From an uncultured Ruminococcus sp. (GTDB lineage Bacteria > Bacillota > Clostridia > Oscillospirales > Ruminococcaceae), in the NCBI GenBank assembly GCA_947167535.1, contig CAMVIL010000129.1, positions 1-5,010 of the forward strand: a stretch of DNA of 5,010 bases. Direction: 5' to 3'. The position numbers and the translations under genes were made by a program. The notes below the pieces were generated by a model. It was not told the origin of the DNA and made no database searches. It saw only the letters and a program-made list of their open reading frames with translations. This document shows positions 1-5,010 of the stretch, piece after piece. Within the stretch, counting starts at the first letter, position 1; the number at the start of each line of letters is the position of its first letter.

Positions 1-1469
1 CAGAGTCTCGAGGACTGTGCCGCGCAGGCAGCAAGATTCAGAGTCGCCGCTGTCGTGGGGGGCTTGATGATCCTCTTCTTGTCATCATCAGCGGGAGCTA
101 CACCGAGTCCTGTCCAGGTCTCGTCGTGAGCCTTATGGTAAGCCATGCCCGAGTAGTCGCCGCTGTCTATCTGCATCTTCAGCATCCACTCCATCTCCCA
201 GCGGGCTTCGTCCAGCAGGTCGGGGAAGCCGTTGCCGCTTTCGGGAATGACCATAGAGCCGTCAGCGAAAATGCGCTCGTTGCCGGTGTACACGAAGAAC
301 TCGTAGAGGTTCTGGAGCATCCAGAGGGAAAGTCCGCCGTTGACGGTATACTTGCCGTGGTCGCCCGCGTCGTACCAGCCGCCGGTCACGTCCACCGAAC
401 CGCTGGTGCCGCTGTAACCCCATGTCTGCTGTATCTCGGCATTATCCGAGGTGTGTCCCGCCGCACGCGCCAGCGAGGACTTGTCGCCGGAGCTTATATA
501 ATCTGCGGTTATCTCGATGCCGCTGCGGTTCTGATAGAAATAGTTGAGCGAATCGTACAGAAGTGCTGAGTAATCACTGACCTCATCGGCGGCGAACACC
601 TTGAAGTCGCGGCTCACCGCGCCGTTGGAAGCTTCGATATGGAAGGTACCGCTCTTGTCAAGGTCGGAGAAATCTATGATGTGTACTGTATCCTCGGAGT
701 CCTTGTCGTAGCCGAAGTATTTGCTCTTGCCCTCGTAAACGCTCTCATCGGTGCAGAGGAGGGTAGCCTTTTTCTCACGCGAAGCGAAGTAGCCAACCTG
801 ATTTGTCAGGATATCAGCGCGCTGCCACTTTTCGGGAGCCTGATAGTCGTTCTCGTCGCTTGACAGGTCGACCAGCGACATATTGTCGAAGGTTATCTCT
901 GTGCCTGCGGGGAAGCAGCCGCCGGGAGTATACTGACCGTCGCCGCCCAGATGGAACGCCCACTCGGCGACATCTATCGTCTGATTGGCTGTAAAGGTCA
1001 GGTCAACCTTCTTGGTCTCGCCCGCGCCGATGGAGATGGGATCCCATGTACCGTCAAGGTCGTAGCCGTTGGACATATTGTGCCAAACTTCGACAGTACC
1101 CTCGAGGTTGCCTATCTTGGTATAATACTTGCCCGCATTTGAGGGTGTGATCTCATAGGACACCTGATACTGATGTCCCGAGACGATCTTGAGACCTCTG
1201 TGGCGGAACTGGCAGTCCCATCTGTCCTCGCCGCCGTTGGAAGCGCCGCCGGGGTTGACGATCTTGATCTTATACTTTCCGCCGTCGATGTCGAATTCCA
1301 TCTTGCCCGTTGTCGATTCGCAGATATGCCAGGGCAGTCCGACGCCGTCATCGAAGTCGGTCTGACCGAGCTGCTGACCCGCGTAGACGCACATCGGTGC
1401 CACGCAGTTCAGAGCAACGACCGAAGCCGCCGCAGCCGAAGCCGCGCGTTTTATGAATCCTTTTACCAT
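1..1469 (-). CDS. Secreted GH9 cellulase, CBM4 / Ig-like / GH9 layout (C-terminus beyond left edge)
   Basis: Extracellular beta-1,4-glucanase expected to cut cellulose. It was read by translating the minus strand from ATG at 1469; the frame is open to the left edge, giving 489 complete residues. Residues 1-30 are a signal peptide (basic FIKR, Ala-rich core, likely cut after VYA). Residues about 31-205 match a CBM4 beta-sandwich (GVGLPWHICES with W47, then RWDCQFRHRGL and EWAFHLGGDG), which binds glucan chains. Residues about 218-297 are the Ig-like domain typical of this GH9 group (LTNQVGY near 223-227). GH9 begins near 299. GGWYDAGDHGKY carries the paired aspartates D367 and D370, which supply the catalytic base; IPESGNGFPDLLDEARWEM, AYHKAHDETWTGL and PPTTAATLNLAACAAQSSRL follow. 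The order and motifs resemble Clostridium thermocellum CbhA and CelK, so either cellobiohydrolase or endoglucanase activity is possible. The catalytic glutamate and any dockerin or extra CBM lie outside the window. The gene has its own promoter. Confidence 0.95.
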   Translation of the reverse strand, partial: MVKGFIKRAASAAAASVVALNCVAPMCVYAGQQLGQTDFDDGVGLPWHICESTTGKMEFDIDGGKYKIKIVNPGGASNGGEDRWDCQFRHRGLKIVSGHQYQVSYEITPSNAGKYYTKIGNLEGTVEVWHNMSNGYDLDGTWDPISIGAGETKKVDLTFTANQTIDVAEWAFHLGGDGQYTPGGCFPAGTEITFDNMSLVDLSSDENDYQAPEKWQRADILTNQVGYFASREKKATLLCTDESVYEGKSKYFGYDKDSEDTVHIIDFSDLDKSGTFHIEASNGAVSRDFKVFAADEVSDYSALLYDSLNYFYQNRSGIEITADYISSGDKSSLARAAGHTSDNAEIQQTWGYSGTSGSVDVTGGWYDAGDHGKYTVNGGLSLWMLQNLYEFFVYTGNERIFADGSMVIPESGNGFPDLLDEARWEMEWMLKMQIDSGDYSGMAYHKAHDETWTGLGVAPADDDKKRIIKPPTTAATLNLAACAAQSSRL

Positions 1470-1478
1470 TTTACTCTA

Positions 1479-1483
1479 CCTCC
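1479..1483 (-). promoter_or_regulatory. Ribosome binding site of the GH9 gene
   Basis: The minus strand reads GGAGG, with 9 nt between it and the ATG at 1469. This fixes the start, and the signal peptide begins directly from it. Confidence 0.9.
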
Positions 1484-1572
1484 GTTTTCCTTCTCTGCCG
1501 TCCGCCCCATGCGGGCAGCGTGGGTAATCATAGCAATATGCTGTCGTTCTCTTAATGACAGCTTCGTTATTG

Positions 1573-1601
1573 ATTATAGCACATTCCAAACGTCTTTTCA
1601 A
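1573..1601 (-). promoter_or_regulatory. Sigma-A promoter of the GH9 gene
   Basis: On the minus strand, -35 TTGAAA (1596-1601), a 17-bp spacer and -10 TATAAT (1573-1578) preceded by TGC, an extended -10. The predicted transcript start is near 1566, leaving a leader of about 97 nt before the ATG. The match to consensus and the optimal spacer make this a strong call. It implies that the cellulase is transcribed independently of the upstream leucine-rich repeat gene. Confidence 0.88.
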
Positions 1602-1829
1602 TCATACCAAATGAAAATAAGGGTTAATTTTAACCTTTTTTTTGGACGCGCATTCGCTCCGTACCCTCGCTCGCAAAGCTATACTTGCATTATGAGCCGC
1701 GGCACACGAAGGTGCGATACCCTCGGTTTGCGAACTCTGGCGTGGTCGTGGGGGATGCTTGCAAAAATGACTCCCGCAATAAGCGCGGCGCGTTTGCAGA
1801 TCTCTGTTGTGCTGTACTCTCACAATAAT
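1602..1829. other. Gene-free stretch between GH9 promoter and LRR-gene terminator, unassigned
   Basis: No credible gene was found on either strand; open frames here lack a ribosome binding site and have no recognisable protein. The core, 1641-1820, is about 56% GC by count, unlike the roughly 30% GC of the gene-free region 3701-3960. It contains TACCCTCG twice (1662-1669 and 1718-1725) and an inverted pair TCGCAAA (1671-1677) / TTTGCGA (1727-1733). An AT-rich inverted repeat, GGTTAA-TT-TTAACC (1622-1635), lies about 20 bp upstream of the cellulase -35. It could be a structured RNA, a dispersed intergenic repeat or a decayed gene; the sequence alone does not decide. Confidence 0.5.
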
Positions 1830-1858
1830 CAAGCCCCAAGGCAATGCTTTGGGGCTTG
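1830..1858 (-). terminator. Probable intrinsic terminator of the LRR-Fn3 gene
   Basis: Inverted repeat CAAGCCCCAA (1830-1839) / TTGGGGCTTG (1849-1858) forms a 10-bp stem with a 9-nt loop, starting 23 nt past the stop codon at 1882. On the minus strand the stem is followed by ATTATTGTGA, a short and weak U tract, so termination may be incomplete. No plus-strand gene ends here, so the minus-strand reading is preferred. Confidence 0.75.
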
Positions 1859-1881
1859 GATACTATATAAGAATGTATCTA

Positions 1882-3681
1882 TTACTTAATGGTAACGGTG
1901 AACGCTCTGCTGTTCAGATTGCTCAGATCCCACGTTCCGTTGACCTTAGCGGCTATTACCATCTTGTAGGACTTGCCGGGAGTCAGCTTGGGCGAGGTGA
2001 AGGTGGTGGTGGTGCCGGGAATGGTCTGGGTCTGTACCTTCCACTTGCCGGTGAGATATACCGCAACGCCGTAGTTCTGAGCGTCGGGTACCTTCGACCA
2101 CTTTAACTTGAACTGGTGGAATTCCTCGTTATAGTCGATGGCGCTGACGGTAGGATAATTCGGCTTCGGAGCCTCCTTGGGAGTTGCGGTGATGTAGTTG
2201 GAGAAATCCATGTTCCAGTTGCCGTCGATCATAGCGAGTACAGCGATCTTGTACTCGGTATCGCCCTTGAGTCCGTTTACTACCTTGGTGGTGTCGGAGG
2301 TCTTGGCAACGATCTGCCACTTGTCGTCCATCATAACGCATACAGCGTATTTTTCTACTTCCTCGGAAGCTTCCCACTCAAGCTTTACGGCAGCTTCGCC
2401 CTCTTCATAAGTGAGTGCGGGGTTTCTTACAAAGCTGCTGGAATAGTATACGCTTGAAGCTGTCAGGCTGTCGTTGCCGCTGGTGATGCTGATGGCATCC
2501 CACTGTGTCTTGGTGCCGCCGTAGAATACGCTCTGGATATCGTTGCAATCCCAGAATACGCCGTTGCTTATGTATTTAACGGATGAGGGAATGCCGATGC
2601 TTCTGAGCTTGGAGCAGCCGCGGAATGCTTCGCTGTTTATCTCCTTGATGCCTTCGGGAATGTCTATCGCGGTAAGGCTTTCGCAGTTCTGGAAGGTGTA
2701 CTGCGAGATGTAAGTGAGCGCAGAGGGGATGTTTATTTCTGCAAGCTTTGAGCAGCCGTAGAAGGCTCTTGAGCCGAGGACAGCAACTTGGTCAGGAAGG
2801 ACAACGCTTTCAAGGCTGGAGCAGTTGTTGAAAGCACTGTCGTCGATATTGATAACGCTTTCGGGAATGACGATGTCGGAAAGACTCGTGCAGCCATCAA
2901 ATGCTCCGGTTGCGATGATGTACGCACCGTCGGGGATAGCAGCGGATACAAGGCTCGAGCAGCCCTGGAATGCATAGTAGTTTATAACCCTGACATTCTC
3001 GGGGATATTGATCTTCTCGAGAGATGTGCAGTTTGCAAAGCACGAATCGCCAAGAGCGGAAAGGGTATCGGGAAGAACTATCTCTTTGATCAGAGAGCAG
3101 TTCTCAAGAGCGTTGGCACTGATAGTGGTCACGGTCTCGGGGATATTGATGCTCTCCTTAGCCATAGGGCAGAGAATAAGCATGGTGGCTTTTTTATCAT
3201 AAAGAACGCCGTCATCGGAGCTGTATTTTTCATTGTCGGCATCGACGGTAATGCTTGCAAGACTCTCACACTTGGAGAAGGTCTTGGTATAGATCGAAGT
3301 CACAGAGGCGGGGATAGCGATGCTGGTGAGAGATTTGCAGCCTTCAAATGCGAGATCGCCGATGGTGGTGATGCTGTCGGGGATGGTGACGCTTGTGATA
3401 TCGGTGCAGTTTGAAAAAGCGCGGCGTGCAATAGCGGTAACGCTTACGCCGTCGATCTCAGCGGGGATAACTACCTCGGTGTCGCTGCCTGTATACTTGG
3501 ATATCCTGAGTGTGCCGTCAGAAAGTGTCGACACGGTGAAATCGCTTTCGGTATCAGCAGCAGCAGCCAGAGCGGGGACGTTGAAGATTCCCTCTGCCGA
3601 TGCAGCAGCAGGCAGACTGCTTGCTGCACAGAGAACTGCGAGAACGCCTGCAAGCGTGTTTTTCATGATGTTTTGTTTCAT
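1882..3681 (-). CDS. Secreted BspA-type leucine-rich repeat protein with two C-terminal Fn3 domains
   Basis: This complete protein of 599 residues probably binds a partner or surface outside the cell; the ligand is unknown. The start is ATG at 3681, because AAGGAGG sits 7 nt upstream and a signal peptide follows (residues 1-29, cut after AAASA). An in-frame GTG at 3708 would add 9 residues but has no ribosome binding site. Residues about 45-85 form the entry strand usual for this family. Residues 86-397 hold about twelve 23-residue repeats of the pattern AFxxCxSLxxIxIPxxVxxI (LRR_5 / BspA class); the third carries the usual DGVLYDKK insertion. Two Fn3 domains follow, at about 418-501 and 509-597, each with two tryptophans at matching places (W455/W489 and W547/W584). 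There is no LPXTG motif, dockerin, S-layer domain or C-terminal membrane helix, so it is probably released or held non-covalently. It has its own promoter and terminator. BspA-like proteins are known adhesins in other bacteria; adhesion to plant fibre or host is inference. Confidence 0.93.
   Translation of the reverse strand: MKQNIMKNTLAGVLAVLCAASSLPAAASAEGIFNVPALAAAADTESDFTVSTLSDGTLRISKYTGSDTEVVIPAEIDGVSVTAIARRAFSNCTDITSVTIPDSITTIGDLAFEGCKSLTSIAIPASVTSIYTKTFSKCESLASITVDADNEKYSSDDGVLYDKKATMLILCPMAKESINIPETVTTISANALENCSLIKEIVLPDTLSALGDSCFANCTSLEKINIPENVRVINYYAFQGCSSLVSAAIPDGAYIIATGAFDGCTSLSDIVIPESVINIDDSAFNNCSSLESVVLPDQVAVLGSRAFYGCSKLAEINIPSALTYISQYTFQNCESLTAIDIPEGIKEINSEAFRGCSKLRSIGIPSSVKYISNGVFWDCNDIQSVFYGGTKTQWDAISITSGNDSLTASSVYYSSSFVRNPALTYEEGEAAVKLEWEASEEVEKYAVCVMMDDKWQIVAKTSDTTKVVNGLKGDTEYKIAVLAMIDGNWNMDFSNYITATPKEAPKPNYPTVSAIDYNEEFHQFKLKWSKVPDAQNYGVAVYLTGKWKVQTQTIPGTTTTFTSPKLTPGKSYKMVIAAKVNGTWDLSNLNSRAFTVTIK
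2491..3426 (-). repeat. Tandem leucine-rich repeat array (about 12 copies, 69-nt period)
   Basis: This is the coding repeat within the LRR-Fn3 gene. Each unit is 23 residues with the core AF-x2-C-x-S-L-x2-I-x-I-P-x2-V-x2-I; examples start at AFSNC, AFEGC, CFANC, AFQGC, AFDGC, AFNNC, AFYGC and AFRGC. Copies differ at the DNA level, so this is an old array, not a recent expansion. The third copy is lengthened by about 34 residues and the last (VFWDC, then WDAI) is degenerate, as expected of a C-terminal cap. Confidence 0.9.
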
Positions 3682-3688
3682 ATTTTTT

Positions 3689-3695
3689 CCTCCTT
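3689..3695 (-). promoter_or_regulatory. Ribosome binding site of the LRR-Fn3 gene
   Basis: The minus strand reads AAGGAGG, 7 nt before the ATG at 3681. It rules out the longer in-frame GTG start at 3708, which lies upstream of this site. Confidence 0.92.
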
Positions 3696-3737
3696 GATAA
3701 AAAAACACTATAAATACTGATCTATTTGCTTGCGCTT

Positions 3738-3766
3738 ATTATAGCACACTTTTTTTCAAAATTCAA
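3738..3766 (-). promoter_or_regulatory. Sigma-A promoter of the LRR-Fn3 gene
   Basis: On the minus strand, -35 TTGAAT (3761-3766), a 17-bp A-rich spacer and -10 TATAAT (3738-3743) preceded by TGTGC, an extended -10. The predicted start near 3731 gives a leader of about 50 nt. The core GTGCTATAAT also occurs unchanged at the cellulase promoter. Confidence 0.87.
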
Positions 3767-3964
3767 GAAAAACGGGCTAGGTTTTATACTTTTTGGTTCT
3801 TTTGCAAGATTATGTACATAATGTAAACTGCTGTTTTATACATTTTAATAGAACACAGCCTCAAAATCAGACATGACGCAGACTTGCGGAAAGCTTCCGT
3901 GGAGTGATAAAAAACGATGTGAAAATAATGTGATAAAAAAATGATGCTTATTTGTTGAAATCCC
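3767..3964. promoter_or_regulatory. Divergent intergenic regulatory region
   Basis: This AT-rich, gene-free stretch lies between two divergent promoters. It holds a perfect 14-bp palindrome ATTATGTACATAAT (3809-3822), a small inverted repeat CGGAA-AGC-TTCCG (3887-3899), and GTGATAAAAAA twice, 26 bp apart (3904-3914 and 3930-3940), just upstream of the plus-strand promoter. The palindrome is a candidate operator and the A-tracts could act as an UP element; both roles are inferred. No small gene with a ribosome binding site was found. Confidence 0.5.
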
Positions 3965-3993
3965 TTGACAATAGAGTATATATGTGTTATAAT
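3965..3993 (+). promoter_or_regulatory. Consensus sigma-A promoter of the plus-strand gene
   Basis: Perfect TTGACA (3965-3970), a 17-bp spacer and perfect TATAAT (3988-3993) preceded by TGT, an extended -10. The transcript start should be near 4000, giving a leader of about 80 nt. This is as close to consensus as a promoter gets, suggesting high expression unless it is repressed. Confidence 0.93.
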
Positions 3994-4066
3994 GGTTTTG
4001 ATTTGTAGATTCGATCACAAATTTGACAGAGATGGAACATTTCAAGAAGCAACAAATCGAAAAAAC

Positions 4067-4072
4067 AGGAGG
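4067..4072 (+). promoter_or_regulatory. Ribosome binding site of the plus-strand gene
   Basis: AGGAGG lies 8 nt before the ATG at 4081, in an A-rich and probably unstructured context. It fixes the start, and the signal peptide follows at once. Confidence 0.93.
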
Positions 4073-4080
4073 AAAAAATC

Positions 4081-5010
4081 ATGAAAAAAGCGAAGTATAT
4101 CGCAGCTTCAGTGCTGGCATTCGCACTGGCTGTAAATGGTGCACTTCCCGCAGCAGGTGGATTCTTCAATGACACCGCTGTCGTTGCAAGCGCAGACGAA
4201 GAGGTAAAGCCTACTATCGGCGCACGTTCTGCTACCGATGATAAGGGAAATGTATACCTCGGCGGTAATTACATCGAGGTAGGTATCGCAAAGATCGGTT
4301 CTTTCGGAACTACCGAGGACGCTCCCGCGGGTTTCCACCCCAAGAGTGGTAAAAGACTTGGTCTTGTATGTGACAAGGACGGATTTGATGTAGGCAACCC
4401 TCCTACAACAGGCGACTTCTTTATCCCCGGCACTCCCGAAGAGCGTTTCCTGCTCGCTTATAAGAGAGGCGAGGAGATGTACAACAACTCTAACTGCGCG
4501 CTGACTACAAGCTATGGTTGGGACGATCCTGTTCAGCCCATCGAGACTGTTGACGAGTCCGATGTTGCAGCCGGAAAGCTGAGAGCTGTAACCACCGGTA
4601 TCACCAATGATAACATAAAGGTCGAGCAGGTGGTTGAATTCACTACCGACGACAAGTATTTCAATATTACAGTAACCGTTACCAACCTCAGCGAGGAGAG
4701 CATCGATTCTGTAAGATATGTACGTGCTATCGACCCTGATCAGGACGTTGATACTCAGTACACCCACAAGACCTACAAGAAGGTCATCTGCAATCCTAAT
4801 GAGCACGTTCCCTACACAAAGGATCAGTGTGCATTTGTTGTGGCAAGAGGCGAGAAAACTCTTGACGGCTTCTTCTTCTTCTCCTTTGATCCCCATGCAA
4901 GAGCTTCGACAGGTAAATGGGTCACCAGGAGTGCTTATGAGTACGAGTATCTGTGGGAGAACAATGACGATCTGCCTACCACGATAGACGAGACCGCTAT
5001 GGATCTTACT
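4081..5010 (+). CDS. Secreted protein of unknown family, N-terminal 310 residues (runs off right edge)
   Basis: I do not recognise a named family. The frame opens with ATG at 4081 behind AGGAGG and a consensus promoter, and stays open to the window end. Residues 1-38 are a signal peptide (MKKAKY, hydrophobic core, likely cut after VVASA). The mature part is rich in Asp, Glu, Gly, Thr and aromatic residues, with alternating patterns typical of beta-sandwich extracellular modules. Notable stretches are GGNYIEVGIAKIGSFGT (61-77), DKDGFDVGN (98-106), which looks like an acidic metal-binding loop, FFIPGTPEERFLLAYK (113-128), and ITVTVTNLSEESIDSVRYVR followed by AIDPDQDVD (196-224). No transmembrane helix appears after the signal, and there is no catalytic motif I know. 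I have an impression, unverified, of similar stretches in large repetitive surface proteins of gut Clostridia. It is transcribed divergently from the LRR-Fn3 gene and may share regulation with it. Confidence 0.9.
   Translation, partial: MKKAKYIAASVLAFALAVNGALPAAGGFFNDTAVVASADEEVKPTIGARSATDDKGNVYLGGNYIEVGIAKIGSFGTTEDAPAGFHPKSGKRLGLVCDKDGFDVGNPPTTGDFFIPGTPEERFLLAYKRGEEMYNNSNCALTTSYGWDDPVQPIETVDESDVAAGKLRAVTTGITNDNIKVEQVVEFTTDDKYFNITVTVTNLSEESIDSVRYVRAIDPDQDVDTQYTHKTYKKVICNPNEHVPYTKDQCAFVVARGEKTLDGFFFFSFDPHARASTGKWVTRSAYEYEYLWENNDDLPTTIDETAMDLT

Noticed and set aside
1622..1645. GGTTAA-TT-TTAACC followed by eight T's as a plus-strand terminator
   Set aside because: No plus-strand gene lies upstream for it to end, and a 6-bp A/T-rich stem with a 2-nt spacer cannot form a stable hairpin loop.
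1602..1844. A possible 80-residue minus-strand gene in the GC-rich block
   Set aside because: It begins at a TTG inside the terminator hairpin, has no ribosome binding site, runs through the cellulase -35 region's edge, and its Arg/Ser/Cys-rich composition looks like translated non-coding DNA.
1173..1889. A 238-residue plus-strand open frame across the cellulase start and the intergenic block
   Set aside because: It is antisense to the cellulase N-terminus, has no ribosome binding site, and crosses the cellulase promoter and the LRR-gene terminator. The minus-strand frame gives a clear GH9 protein.
2788..3414. A 208-residue plus-strand open frame
   Set aside because: It is antisense to the LRR array; the regular 69-nt repeat keeps this frame open. 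No ribosome binding site, signal or known motif.
2491..3426. CRISPR-like or satellite repeat suggested by the regular 69-nt period
   Set aside because: The period is coding: 23-residue leucine-rich repeats in one open frame, with diverged DNA and no identical repeats or spacers.
3682..3708. Longer LRR-protein start at the in-frame GTG
   Set aside because: It has no ribosome binding site, and the strong AAGGAGG lies inside this extension, 7 nt before the ATG at 3681 that opens a normal signal peptide.
3887..3899. CGGAA-AGC-TTCCG as a terminator or RNA hairpin
   Set aside because: A 5-bp stem with a 3-nt loop, no T-run on either side, and no gene ending nearby; it is too small to call.
4108..4896. 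A 262-residue minus-strand open frame
   Set aside because: It is a shadow of the plus-strand secreted gene, which has a consensus promoter, ribosome binding site and signal peptide.

Overview
The window suggests a Gram-positive, fibre-degrading gut bacterium of the Clostridia, most likely Ruminococcus or a close relative in the Oscillospiraceae. The grounds are a large secreted family 9 glycoside hydrolase with the clostridial CBM4 / Ig-like / GH9 layout, strong AGGAGG ribosome binding sites, textbook sigma-A promoters, BspA-type leucine-rich repeats joined to fibronectin type III domains, and coding DNA near 50% GC set against an AT-rich regulatory region. The species is an inference; no marker gene is present.

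Layout. From 1 to 1469 on the minus strand is the N-terminal part (489 complete codons) of a secreted GH9 cellulase that runs off the left edge. It has its own promoter (1573-1601), a leader of about 97 nt with two possible hairpins, and a good ribosome binding site. From 1602 to 1829 is a gene-free stretch whose core (1641-1820) is about 56% GC and holds internal repeats that I cannot assign. A hairpin at 1830-1858 ends the next gene. From 1882 to 3681 on the minus strand is a complete 599-residue secreted protein: signal peptide, about twelve 23-residue leucine-rich repeats, then two Fn3 domains. From 3682 to 4080 is an AT-rich divergent regulatory region with a promoter facing each way, a 14-bp perfect palindrome and A-tract repeats. 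From 4081 to the right edge on the plus strand is the first 310 residues of a third secreted protein of no family I can name.

All three genes encode exported proteins and each has its own promoter. The three promoters share one plan: TTGA-type -35, exactly 17 bp spacer, TG(C/T)TATAAT extended -10. The simplest reading is a locus of separately transcribed extracellular proteins: a plant-wall hydrolase, a probable adhesion or binding protein, and an unknown surface or secreted protein. A functional link among them is inference from proximity and shared export. I see no mobile element, CRISPR array, tRNA or rRNA, and nothing that clearly amounts to a new defence or mobile system. The most open points are the unknown plus-strand protein, the paired tryptophans of the Fn3 domains, and the GC-rich gene-free block.
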